Positions 1 to 5,984 of a stretch of 7,254 bases of DNA are shown in pieces (position 1 is the stretch's first letter; the number at the start of each line of letters is the position of its first letter). The translations under genes were made by a program, and so were the position numbers. The notes under the pieces are model-generated. The model was given only the letters and a program-made list of their open reading frames with translations, was not told where the DNA came from and did not search any database. The DNA is from an uncultured Microbacterium sp. (GTDB lineage Bacteria; Actinomycetota; Actinomycetes; Actinomycetales; Microbacteriaceae): positions 1 to 7,254 of the forward strand of contig CALKHM010000166.1 of assembly GCA_937988695.1 (NCBI GenBank). Direction: 5' to 3'.

Positions 1-549
1 CACACCGCCGGTCACGCGAGGGGCGATCGTGAGGCAGAGCTCGTCGACGACGCCGGCGTCCAGCAGTGACCCGAACAGGTGCGGGCCGCCCTCGCACAGG
101 ATCTGCGGCATCCCCCGCGATGCGAGCTCGCGCACCATCCGAGCGAGATCGACGGATGCCTCGCCGCAGACGATGACGTCGGCCACGGTCTGAAGCTCCC
201 GCCGCCGCGAGGCCGGAGACGCCGCCGAGGTGACGATCAGCGGCCGCACCGCGGCCTCGGCCAGCGCCGGGTCACCGGGCGAGAGCTGCAGCCGTGCGCT
301 GACGATCGCCAGCCGTGGCCGCACCTGCGCGTATCCCTCGGCACGGACCGTGCCCGCGCCGATGAGCACGACATCGGCCAGGCTCCGCAGCACCTCCATG
401 AGCGCACGGTCGGTGGGCCCGCCCAGCGTGCCGCTGCGCCCGGCCAGAGTCACCGCGCCGTCGGCGCTGGACACGAAGTTCATGCGTACCCGCGGCGTGC
501 TGCGGTCCGCCAGCGCGTACGCGCGCTCCAGGTCGCCGCGGGCAATCAC
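1..549 (-). CDS. RibD C-terminal domain (pyrimidine/dihydrofolate reductase-like) protein, 3' end missing
   Basis: 183 residues are visible; the C-terminus lies beyond the left edge. Motifs in order are those of the RibD_C/DHFR-like fold: a first strand RVRMNFVSSADG (residues 20-31), the NADPH-binding segment ADVVLIGAGTVRAEGY (58-73), and a late CEGGPHLFGSLLDAG-VVDEL block (152-171). Family members reduce the ribosylamino-pyrimidine intermediate of riboflavin synthesis, or, as with mycobacterial Rv2671, can act as an alternative dihydrofolate reductase. No deaminase domain precedes the reductase, so this is not a full bifunctional RibD. The GTG start at 549 overlaps the folP stop by GTGA and has a good Shine-Dalgarno (GGAGGG) six bases upstream. 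As last gene of a coupled operon with a DHPS homologue, a role in pterin or folate reduction is plausible, but the substrate cannot be read from sequence. The family call is secure; the exact reaction is open. Confidence 0.85.
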   Translation of the reverse strand, partial: MIARGDLERAYALADRSTPRVRMNFVSSADGAVTLAGRSGTLGGPTDRALMEVLRSLADVVLIGAGTVRAEGYAQVRPRLAIVSARLQLSPGDPALAEAAVRPLIVTSAASPASRRRELQTVADVIVCGEASVDLARMVRELASRGMPQILCEGGPHLFGSLLDAGVVDELCLTIAPRVTGGV

Positions 550-1442
550 TCGTTGCCCTCCGGGCGGGTGTTGTGCAGCGTGTATGCCGGCTCGCGCCAA
601 CCGAGGATCGCCTCCACCAGCCGCAGCGCATCCACGCTCTCGGGCACGTTGTGCACCCGGAACAGCCGCGCGCCCTGCGTCGCGCAGAACACCGCTCCTG
701 CCAGCGAGCCCGACAGCCTTCCCTCGCGCGGACGATCGAGGGTCTCGCCGATGAAGTCCTTGTTCGACAGCGCCGCGAGCACCGGCAGACCGAACGTCAT
801 GAGCTCGCCCAGTCGTCGGGTCAGCTCCAGCGTGTGCCGGGTGTTCTTGTTCAAGTCGTGTCCGGGGTCGATGACGATTCGCTCCGGTGGCACGCCGTGG
901 GCGACGGCGAGGTCCACCCGATCGTGCAGGAACGCGGCGATGTCGCCGATCACGTCATCGTAGTGCGGCAGCGGATGCTGCGTGCGGGGCTCGGCGAGGC
1001 TGTGTGCGATGACGAGCGTGGCATCCGAGTCCGCGACCACGTCGGCCATGGCCGGATCGTGCACTCCGGTGGTGTCGTTGATCACGGCCGCCCCTGCCGC
1101 GATCGCGGCGCGCGCGACGACGGGGTGGAACGTGTCCACGCTCACCGGTCCCACCGCGGCAAGCTCCCGCACCACCGGCACGACCCGTTCGATCTCGTCC
1201 TCGACCGGCAGCGCGGGACCCGGCGCGAACTTCACGCCGCCCACGTCGACGAGGTCGGCGCCCGCTTCGAACGCGGCCGCCCCGGAGGCGACGGCGGCGT
1301 CGAGCCCGAACGTCGCGCCCTTGTCGTAGAACGAGTCGGGGGTGCGGTTCACGATCGCCATGACCGCGAGCCGGCGGGAGAAGTCGATCTCGCGGTTTCC
1401 GATGCGGCGCACGGGCGCCCGGATGCCGGGATCGACGATCAC
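546..1442 (-). CDS. folP: Dihydropteroate synthase homologue, FolP2 type
   Basis: 298 residues with a complete TIM-barrel DHPS fold. DHPS normally joins pABA to 6-hydroxymethyl-dihydropterin pyrophosphate. Visible motifs: MAIVNRTPDSFYDKG (28-42), DVGGVKFAPG (66-75), VSVDTF (100-105), INDTTG (121-126), DPGHD (192-196), ALSNKDFIGETL (224-235) and FRVHNV (261-266). The wording MAIVNRTPDSFYDKGATF and ALSNKD matches mycobacterial FolP2 (Rv1207 type) much better than catalytic FolP1. In loop 2 the usual STRPG is replaced by VKFAPG, so the conserved Thr-Arg pair is lost. The pterin-side Asn, Asp, Lys, Arg and His residues remain. As I recall, mycobacterial FolP2 failed to show DHPS activity, so folate synthesis is not assured here. 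The GTG start at 1442 overlaps the previous stop by GTGA and keeps the N-terminal strand pair RIGNREIDFS; its Shine-Dalgarno is poor, fitting translational coupling. Confidence 0.9.
   Translation of the reverse strand: MIVDPGIRAPVRRIGNREIDFSRRLAVMAIVNRTPDSFYDKGATFGLDAAVASGAAAFEAGADLVDVGGVKFAPGPALPVEDEIERVVPVVRELAAVGPVSVDTFHPVVARAAIAAGAAVINDTTGVHDPAMADVVADSDATLVIAHSLAEPRTQHPLPHYDDVIGDIAAFLHDRVDLAVAHGVPPERIVIDPGHDLNKNTRHTLELTRRLGELMTFGLPVLAALSNKDFIGETLDRPREGRLSGSLAGAVFCATQGARLFRVHNVPESVDALRLVEAILGWREPAYTLHNTRPEGNE
556..561 (-). promoter_or_regulatory. Shine-Dalgarno of the RibD-like gene
   Basis: GGAGGG on the minus strand, six bases before the GTG at 549 and inside the last codons of folP. 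It fixes the start of the RibD-like gene at the GTGA overlap rather than at any later internal ATG. Confidence 0.75.
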
Positions 1443-2662
1443 GCGGTGACCAGTGAGTCCAGCGCCACCTCGGGGTTCGCCAGCGCATCGAGGTCGACGT
1501 CCGCCCCGGAGGCGATGAGCTTCTGCACGGTCTCGTTCACGTCCCACACGTTGACGTTCATGCCGCCGACCACGCGTCGCCCTTGCACCCAGAACACGAC
1601 GAACTCGCGCTTGTCGAGGTCACCACGCACGACCAGCTGCGCGTCGGCCATCAGCGGCGGGTAGCCGCTGAGCTCCATCCCCAGGTCGAACTGATCGCTG
1701 TAGAAGTACGGGATCATGTCGTGCACGACATCCTGCCCCAGCATCGCGCGTGCGGCGACCGGGCCGGCGCCCAACGCGTTCGCCCAGTGCTCGCTGCGCA
1801 TCCGCTGTCCCAGCACGGGGTGCATGGCGTTGGCCACGTCGCCGGCGGCGAACACGTCGGGAGCGCTCGTGCGCAGCGACGCGTCGGTGAGGATGCCGCG
1901 TTCCACGACGATCCCGGCGTCCTCGGCCAGCTTCGTGTTCGGGATCGCCCCCACGCCGATGAGCACGAGGTCGGCGGGCACGGTCTGACCGTCGACGACC
2001 ACGCCGGTCGCGCGCTCGGTGCCCTCGATCCGCTCGACGCCCACCGACGTGCGCAGGTCCACGCCGTTGTGCTCGTGCAGTGTGCGGAACACGCCGCCCA
2101 TCTCGGTGCCCAGGGCGATCGCCAGCGGCACCGGGTCGCGCTCGAGGATCGTGACGTCGTTGCCCAGCTGGCGCGCCGTGGCGGCGACCTCCATGCCGAT
2201 CCATCCCGACCCGATGAGCACGAGCTTCTTGCCGCCGGCGCCGAGCTCGGCCTTCAGCGCCTCGGCGTCGTCGAGCCGGCGCAGCATGTGCACGCCGGGC
2301 AAGTCGTGTCCGGGGATCGGCAGCACGCGCGGCGAGGAGCCGGTGGCCAGCAGCAGCTTGTCGTACGACAGCTGCGATCCGTCGGAGAGCTCGACGGTGT
2401 GCGCACCGGTGCGGATCACCGTCGCGCTCGTCGAGGTGCGCACATCGATCCGCTGCTGGGCGTACCAGTCGTCATCGTGCAGGATGACGGCATCCAGCCC
2501 TTCGTCGCCCTTCAGAAAGCCCTTCGACAGCGGCGGACGCTGATACGGCGTGTGCGCCTCGTCGGCGACGATGGTGATCTCACCCTCGTACCCCTCGCTG
2601 CGCAGCGTCTCGGCGGCCGACCCGGCAGCCAGCCCTCCTCCGATGATGACCATGCCTGCCAT
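1439..2662 (-). CDS. NAD(P)/FAD-dependent oxidoreductase, ferredoxin-reductase (putidaredoxin/rubredoxin reductase) family
   Basis: 407 residues, about the normal length for class-I oxygenase-type ferredoxin reductases. It carries an FAD Rossmann motif GGGLAAG (8-14), the flavin-loop signature RPPLSK (42-47), ATGSSPR (106-112), a second Rossmann motif GSGWIGME (151-158) for the nicotinamide cofactor, and a flavin-binding FAAGDVAN segment (Asp275). A reductase C-terminal dimer domain follows. Glu174 at the end of the second NAD strand favours NADH over NADPH. The enzyme would pass electrons from NADH to a [2Fe-2S] ferredoxin or rubredoxin, but no such partner is encoded in the window. The ATG at 2662 was chosen because AGGAG lies six bases upstream. 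An upstream in-frame ATG at 2722 would put the start inside the promoter. It is the first gene of the operon and is divergent from a cysteine-rich regulator that probably controls it. Confidence 0.93.
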   Translation of the reverse strand: MAGMVIIGGGLAAGSAAETLRSEGYEGEITIVADEAHTPYQRPPLSKGFLKGDEGLDAVILHDDDWYAQQRIDVRTSTSATVIRTGAHTVELSDGSQLSYDKLLLATGSSPRVLPIPGHDLPGVHMLRRLDDAEALKAELGAGGKKLVLIGSGWIGMEVAATARQLGNDVTILERDPVPLAIALGTEMGGVFRTLHEHNGVDLRTSVGVERIEGTERATGVVVDGQTVPADLVLIGVGAIPNTKLAEDAGIVVERGILTDASLRTSAPDVFAAGDVANAMHPVLGQRMRSEHWANALGAGPVAARAMLGQDVVHDMIPYFYSDQFDLGMELSGYPPLMADAQLVVRGDLDKREFVVFWVQGRRVVGGMNVNVWDVNETVQKLIASGADVDLDALANPEVALDSLVTA

Positions 2663-2668
2663 GGTGGG

Positions 2669-2673
2669 CTCCT
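2669..2673 (-). promoter_or_regulatory. Shine-Dalgarno of the FAD oxidoreductase
   Basis: AGGAG on the minus strand, six bases from the ATG at 2662. It sets the start against the longer in-frame option at 2722. Confidence 0.8.
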
Positions 2674-2693
2674 CTCCTCGTGCGCCTGATCCG

Positions 2694-2722
2694 ACGCTAT
2701 GGCCGTTGAATTCTTTTGTCAA
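2694..2722 (-). promoter_or_regulatory. Promoter of the oxidoreductase-folP-ribD operon
   Basis: On the minus strand there is a perfect -35 TTGACA (2717-2722), a 17-base spacer, and a weak -10 TAGCGT (2694-2699). Transcription would start near 2687, giving a leader of about 25 bases that contains the AGGAG. The -35 lies inside the inverted repeat at 2709-2727. The -10 is a poor match, which fits a promoter that needs activation or is tightly controlled. Confidence 0.6.
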
Positions 2723-2727
2723 GAATT
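2709..2727. promoter_or_regulatory. Putative operator: inverted repeat over two divergent -35 boxes
   Basis: A perfect 7-bp inverted repeat, AATTCTT-N5-AAGAATT, with the spacer TTGTC. It is AT-rich in a GC-rich genome and covers the -35 elements of both divergent promoters. A dimer of the adjacent winged-helix regulator is the natural candidate ligand, giving autorepression and operon control from one site. Binding is inferred, not shown. Confidence 0.6.
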
Positions 2728-2745
2728 TAGTTTTTAGAGTATCAT
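2716..2745 (+). promoter_or_regulatory. Promoter of the SufR-like regulator (leaderless)
   Basis: -35 TTGTCA (2716-2721) and -10 TATCAT (2740-2745), 18 bases apart; each is a 5/6 match to consensus. Six bases separate the -10 from the ATG at 2752, so the expected first transcribed base is the A of the start codon. No properly spaced Shine-Dalgarno exists; the AAGGG touching the ATG is too close. Confidence 0.65.
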
Positions 2746-2751
2746 CAAGGG

Positions 2752-3444
2752 ATGAGCGTGCTCGCCGCCAACCGTGCCGCCGCCCTCGCGGCCCTGGCCG
2801 ATCCCGTGCGCCGACGCGTGTACGACGTCGTCGCCGGCCAGCCGGACGCCGTGGGCCGGGATGCTGTCGCCGCGGCCGCGGACCTCCCCCGGTCGACGGC
2901 CGCGTTCCACCTCGACCGGCTCGTGGACGCGGGTCTGCTGACCGTGGAGTACCGGCGCTTGTCCGGCCGCAGCGGGCCCGGGGCCGGGCGTCCCGCGAAG
3001 CTGTACCGCCCGGTGACCACGGAGCTCATCGGGTCGCTCCCCGAGCGCCACTACGAGCTGGCCGCCGAGATCCTCGCGGCCGGTGCCGAGCGCGCCGACC
3101 GGGAGCGCACCAGCGTGCGTGAGGCCGCGGCATCCGAGGCTCGCGAGCGGGGGCGCGAGATCGGCGCGGGCTGCGGCGCGGTGGATGCCGCGCTCGGCAT
3201 GTGCGGCTATGTGCCCGAATCCACCGGCGACGAGCACATCGTGATGCGCAACTGTCCGTTCCACGCCCTGACCGACCGGCATTCCGAGCTGGTCTGCGCG
3301 GTGAATCTGGCACTGGTCGAGGGGATCATCGACGGCTCCGGCGACCCCCGCGCCGCGCTCGCGGTCCCCCGGACCGGAGCGTGCTGCGTGGAGATCCGCG
3401 CCGCACGGGCAAGCGCCGACGGCGAACCTCCCACACAGACCTAG
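2752..3444 (+). CDS. Winged-helix transcriptional regulator with cysteine-rich SufR-like C-terminus
   Basis: 230 residues. Residues 8-90 form an ArsR/DeoR-like winged helix: LADPVRRRVYDVV, a recognition helix around RSTAAFHLDRLVDAGLL (47-63), and a wing with GRPAKLYRP (79-87). The middle (97-135) is helical and charged. The C-terminal half holds six cysteines: C141, C151, C168 in NCPFH, C182 in ELVC, and C211-C212. Spaced cysteines after a winged helix, with NCP..H followed by ..C, recall SufR-type Fe-S regulators; the spacing (168, 182, 211/212) is similar but not identical to the cyanobacterial one. A redox- or Fe-S-sensing repressor is likely by family. It is divergent from a ferredoxin-reductase-like gene and shares an operator-like repeat with it. 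The start ATG is fixed by the promoter six bases upstream. A plain metal- or thiol-sensing role is the alternative. Confidence 0.85.
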   Translation: MSVLAANRAAALAALADPVRRRVYDVVAGQPDAVGRDAVAAAADLPRSTAAFHLDRLVDAGLLTVEYRRLSGRSGPGAGRPAKLYRPVTTELIGSLPERHYELAAEILAAGAERADRERTSVREAAASEARERGREIGAGCGAVDAALGMCGYVPESTGDEHIVMRNCPFHALTDRHSELVCAVNLALVEGIIDGSGDPRAALAVPRTGACCVEIRAARASADGEPPTQT

Positions 3445-3454
3445 GCTCAGTCAC

Positions 3455-3460
3455 CATAAT
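3455..3460 (+). promoter_or_regulatory. -10 element of the response regulator (leaderless start)
   Basis: CATAAT (5/6 match to TATAAT) lies in the 22-bp gap after the SufR-like gene. It is exactly six bases before the ATG at 3467, the same geometry as at 2745/2752. No clear -35 is visible 17-18 bases upstream and there is no Shine-Dalgarno, so the mRNA probably begins at the ATG. Confidence 0.55.
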
Positions 3461-3466
3461 GGGCAC

Positions 3467-4159
3467 ATGACCGCACCGCGCATCCTTGTCGTCGATGATG
3501 AACCGAACATCCGCGATCTGCTGATCACGAGCCTGAGATTCGCAGGCTTCCAGGTGCGCGCCGTGGCCAACGGCGCTCAGACCATCTCCGCCGTGCTGGA
3601 AGAAGAGCCGGATCTGATCGTGCTCGATGTCATGCTGCCCGACATGAACGGGTTCAGCGTCACCAAGAGCCTCCGCGGCGCCGGCTACACCGCCCCGATC
3701 CTGTTCCTGACCGCCAAGGATGAGACCGAGGACAAGATCGAGGGTCTGAACGCCGGGGGCGACGACTACGTCACCAAGCCCTTCAGCCTCGATGAGATCG
3801 TCGCCCGCATCCAGGCGATCCTGCGCCGCACGATGCAGACCGACGAGGAGTCCGTGATCCGCGCGGGCGAGCTGACGATGGACCAGGACACGCACGACGT
3901 GTTCGTCGGCGATGCGCAGATCGACCTGAGCCCGACGGAGTTCAAGCTGCTGCGCTACCTCATGCTCAACCCCAACCGGGTGCTGAGCAAGGCGCAGATC
4001 CTCGACCACGTCTGGGAGTACGACTTCAACGGCGATGCGGGCATCGTGGAGAGCTACATCTCCTATCTGCGCCGCAAGATCGACCCGCACTCCACCGAGC
4101 CGCTCATCCAGACCAAGCGCGGCTTCGGTTACATGCTCAAGGCCGGCAAGTCGTCGTGA
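3467..4159 (+). CDS. OmpR/PhoB-family response regulator (PhoP-like)
   Basis: 230 residues, full length for the family. The receiver domain (about 4-120) has acidic residues D10-D11, the phosphorylated D54 in VLDVMLPD, T82 and K104 in TKPF, so it should be phosphorylated by the downstream kinase. A short linker leads to a winged-helix DNA-binding domain (about 130-226) with LSPTEFKLLRYL, the recognition-helix segment VESYISYLRRKID and GFGYML. The closest remembered relative is mycobacterial PhoP (shared LTA-D--DKI-GL, GGDDYVTKPFSL and LDHVW-YDF wording), but orthology is not claimed. The ATG is chosen because a CATAAT -10 stands six bases upstream. Nineteen bases after its stop the kinase reading frame can begin, so the two genes form one transcript. 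Target genes cannot be read from the window. Confidence 0.95.
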   Translation: MTAPRILVVDDEPNIRDLLITSLRFAGFQVRAVANGAQTISAVLEEEPDLIVLDVMLPDMNGFSVTKSLRGAGYTAPILFLTAKDETEDKIEGLNAGGDDYVTKPFSLDEIVARIQAILRRTMQTDEESVIRAGELTMDQDTHDVFVGDAQIDLSPTEFKLLRYLMLNPNRVLSKAQILDHVWEYDFNGDAGIVESYISYLRRKIDPHSTEPLIQTKRGFGYMLKAGKSS

Positions 4160-4167
4160 ACCATCGC

Positions 4168-4172
4168 GGGGG
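4168..4172 (+). promoter_or_regulatory. Weak G-rich ribosome site before the kinase CTG
   Basis: GGGGG six bases before the proposed CTG start at 4179. It is not a classic Shine-Dalgarno, but it is the only purine-rich stretch placed to serve the kinase. Confidence 0.35.
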
Positions 4173-4178
4173 TGCGCG

Positions 4179-5876
4179 CTGACCGCACGGCAGCCCGACG
4201 TCATCACACGAGGCTGGCGCAGTCTGAGTCTGCGGGCCAAGGTGACCGGCGTGACCGTCGCCGTGCTGGCGATCGGGTTGTTCATCGCGGGGCTGGGCAC
4301 GATGATCTTCCTGCGCACCGCCCTGGATGCCAACCTCGACGCGCAGGTGCAGCAGCTGGCGGTGACGGATGCCGCCACGAGCGTGTTCACCGTGTCGGTC
4401 GACGACGACACGGTGACGTTCACCCCCAGCCCGGCGGCCAACGTCCGGTTTGCGGGCTTCTTCGTGGCCGTGTACGCGGCCGACGGCACGCGCCTGGCCA
4501 TCACCGGCCCGCAGACTCAGAACGCCCCGGTGTTCCCGGCATCCATGACCTCGGAGCAGACGATCGGCCGGGGCACCGCACCGTTCACGATCGAGGGCAC
4601 CGCCGGGGCCGACTTCCGTGCGAGCGTGGGCCCGCTGCAGGTGGCGAACCGGGCGGCTCTGTTCACTCAGCTCGTCGCGCTGCCGACGTCGTCGGTGAAT
4701 CGGATCATCGGCACGTTCCTGGGCATCTACAGCGTCTTCGCGCTCATCACGATCGTCGCCGGCGCGCTGGTCACCCGGTGGCTGGTCACCCTCGCGTTCC
4801 GTAGCCTCGGGCAGGTCGAGGCCACCGCGATGGCGATCGCCGCGGGCGACTTCAGCCAGCGCATGACCGGCATCGAGCCCGAGCACACCGAGGTGGGGCG
4901 GCTGAAGATCGCCATCAACGCGATGCTCGGTCGGCTCGACGCGGCCGTCAAGCGCAGCGACGGCGCGGTGCGCCAGATGCGGCGGTTCATCGGCGATGCC
5001 AGCCACGAGCTGCGCACCCCACTGGTGACGGTGCGCGGCTATGCGGAGCTGTACCGGATGGGGGCGATCCGCAGCGACGAGGACACCGCGCAGGCCATGG
5101 AGCGCATCGAGAAGGAGGCCACCCGCATGGGGGCTCTGGTCGAAGACCTCCTCGCGCTCACCCGTCTCGACGACCGTCGCGAAGAAGTGCCGATCTCGGC
5201 CATCGACCTGCGGCCCATCGCCCGTGACGCGGCGCTGGATCTGGGAGCGGCTGCGCCGCAGCGACCGGTGAGCGTGCGCGACACCACCGCCGAGGCGGGG
5301 CCCGAGGCGTCCTCCATCCCGGAGCCGGCGGGACCTGCCACGAGCACGGCCACGGCTGCCCGGCAGCATCGCCGACGGCCCACGGCCGCACGATCGCTGC
5401 TGCGTCGCCGCCCACGCACGCCGTCCGCAGCTTCCGACCCCGACGACGACCTGCTGCCGACGCTGCCGATCCGCCTTCCCCGCGGCCCGGCGCGCGCTCC
5501 CGAGCCGATCGTGTGGGGAGAGGAGAACCGCATCCGCCAGGTGGTGACAAACGTGCTGGCCAACGCCCGCCGCTACACGCCGGAGGACTCCCCCATCGAG
5601 CTGATCGTGGGGGTGGATGCCACGGCCGGCACCGGGTGGATCGCCGTCGCCGACCACGGCGAGGGGATCCCGCCGCAGATCCGCGATCAGATCTTCCAGC
5701 GGTTCTGGCGTGCCGACACGTCACGCACACGGGAGACCGGCGGCTCGGGCCTCGGGCTGTCGATCGTCGCATCGATCGTCGAAGCACTGCAGGGATCGGT
5801 GTCGGTCGAACAGACACCGGGAGGCGGGGCGACCTTCCGTATCTCGTTCCCGCTGGCCGCGACCGACCGCGCCTGA
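4179..5876 (+). CDS. Sensor histidine kinase of the two-component pair, with insert in the ATPase domain
   Basis: 565 residues from a proposed CTG start. A short cytoplasmic lead is followed by TM1 (about 22-45), an extracytoplasmic sensor domain without cysteines (about 47-178) and TM2 (about 180-207). Then come HAMP (about 200-255), the dimerisation helix with DASHELRTPL (phospho-His276), the N-box (N458 and N462 in NVLANARRYT), the G1 box DHGEGIP (Asp492), the F-box FQRFWR and the G2 box GGSGLGLSI. All catalytic motifs are intact, so it should autophosphorylate and serve the regulator 19 bases upstream. Between VSVRD and IVWGEENR lies an Arg/Pro-rich insert (369-443) absent from typical kinases. 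No ATG, GTG or TTG in frame exists between the regulator stop and TM1; the first is GTG 4242, inside the membrane helix. The ATG at 4035 lies deep in the regulator and gives a shadow-like N-terminus. The ligand is unknown. Confidence 0.9.
   Translation: MTARQPDVITRGWRSLSLRAKVTGVTVAVLAIGLFIAGLGTMIFLRTALDANLDAQVQQLAVTDAATSVFTVSVDDDTVTFTPSPAANVRFAGFFVAVYAADGTRLAITGPQTQNAPVFPASMTSEQTIGRGTAPFTIEGTAGADFRASVGPLQVANRAALFTQLVALPTSSVNRIIGTFLGIYSVFALITIVAGALVTRWLVTLAFRSLGQVEATAMAIAAGDFSQRMTGIEPEHTEVGRLKIAINAMLGRLDAAVKRSDGAVRQMRRFIGDASHELRTPLVTVRGYAELYRMGAIRSDEDTAQAMERIEKEATRMGALVEDLLALTRLDDRREEVPISAIDLRPIARDAALDLGAAAPQRPVSVRDTTAEAGPEASSIPEPAGPATSTATAARQHRRRPTAARSLLRRRPRTPSAASDPDDDLLPTLPIRLPRGPARAPEPIVWGEENRIRQVVTNVLANARRYTPEDSPIELIVGVDATAGTGWIAVADHGEGIPPQIRDQIFQRFWRADTSRTRETGGSGLGLSIVASIVEALQGSVSVEQTPGGGATFRISFPLAATDRA
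5283..5507 (+). other. Arg/Pro-rich insert in the kinase ATP-binding region
   Basis: Codes for kinase residues 369-443. By my count there are about 12 Arg and 14 Pro in 75 residues, with clusters RRR and DDD and many Ala, Thr and Ser. It lies between the end of a catalytic-domain strand and the strand leading into the N-box, where a few residues are usual. The reading frame stays open and the flanks remain normal, so it is probably a disordered loop rather than an assembly error. Confidence 0.7.
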
Positions 5877-5892
5877 CTGTTCCTCCCCAGCG

Positions 5893-5906
5893 CGGGACCG
5901 GTCCCG
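5893..5906. repeat. Perfect 14-bp palindrome after the kinase gene
   Basis: CGGGACCGGTCCCG is fully self-complementary and starts 17 bases after the kinase stop. It could be a transcription stop without a T-run or an operator for the WXG100 gene. With no central loop it makes a poor RNA hairpin, so a protein site is at least as likely. Confidence 0.45.
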
Positions 5907-5958
5907 AGTTCTCCACGGATCGTGCCGACGGGCTTCAGCGGGCCCGGACCGACCGTAC

Positions 5959-5974
5959 CGTGGACGCATCCACG
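5959..5974. repeat. Small inverted repeat upstream of the WXG100 gene
   Basis: CGTGGA-CGCA-TCCACG, 6-bp arms with a 4-base loop, ending 18 bases before the WXG100 ATG. It overlaps the last base pairs of a weak -10-like TACCGT (5956-5961). It could be an operator or an RNA hairpin near the ribosome site. Short arms make chance possible. Confidence 0.35.
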
Positions 5975-5980
5975 CGATGA

Positions 5981-5984
5981 AGGG
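5981..5984 (+). promoter_or_regulatory. Shine-Dalgarno of the WXG100 gene
   Basis: AGGG within GAAGGGA, eight bases before the ATG at 5993. It supports that start; the gene therefore has a leader, unlike the two upstream leaderless starts. Confidence 0.65.

Noticed and set aside
573..1664. A 363-codon plus-strand frame opposite folP and the oxidoreductase
   Set aside because: Both opposite genes are conserved over their full length; this frame has no domain, no ribosome site and shadow-like composition.
2663..2722. Twenty-residue N-terminal extension of the oxidoreductase from ATG 2722
   Set aside because: It would be translated from the promoter and operator; ATG 2662 has the Shine-Dalgarno and places the FAD Rossmann motif near the N-terminus as usual.
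4035..4178. Start of the kinase at ATG 4035 inside the response regulator
   Set aside because: It would overlap the regulator by 125 bases out of frame, and the extra residues are Arg/Ser/Pro-rich with no similarity to kinase N-termini.
3326..4504. A 392-codon minus-strand frame opposite the response regulator
   Set aside because: It crosses three plus-strand genes and a promoter; no motif is recognisable.
4137..5657. A 506-codon open frame on the minus strand opposite the kinase
   Set aside because: It runs opposite a complete kinase with all catalytic motifs; its product is rich in His, Arg and Gly with no recognisable domain, as expected from a GC-rich shadow frame.
5760..5781. Direct repeat TCGATCGTCG twice, two bases apart
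   Set aside because: It encodes the normal kinase stretch SIVASIVEA after the G2 box, so codon use explains it.
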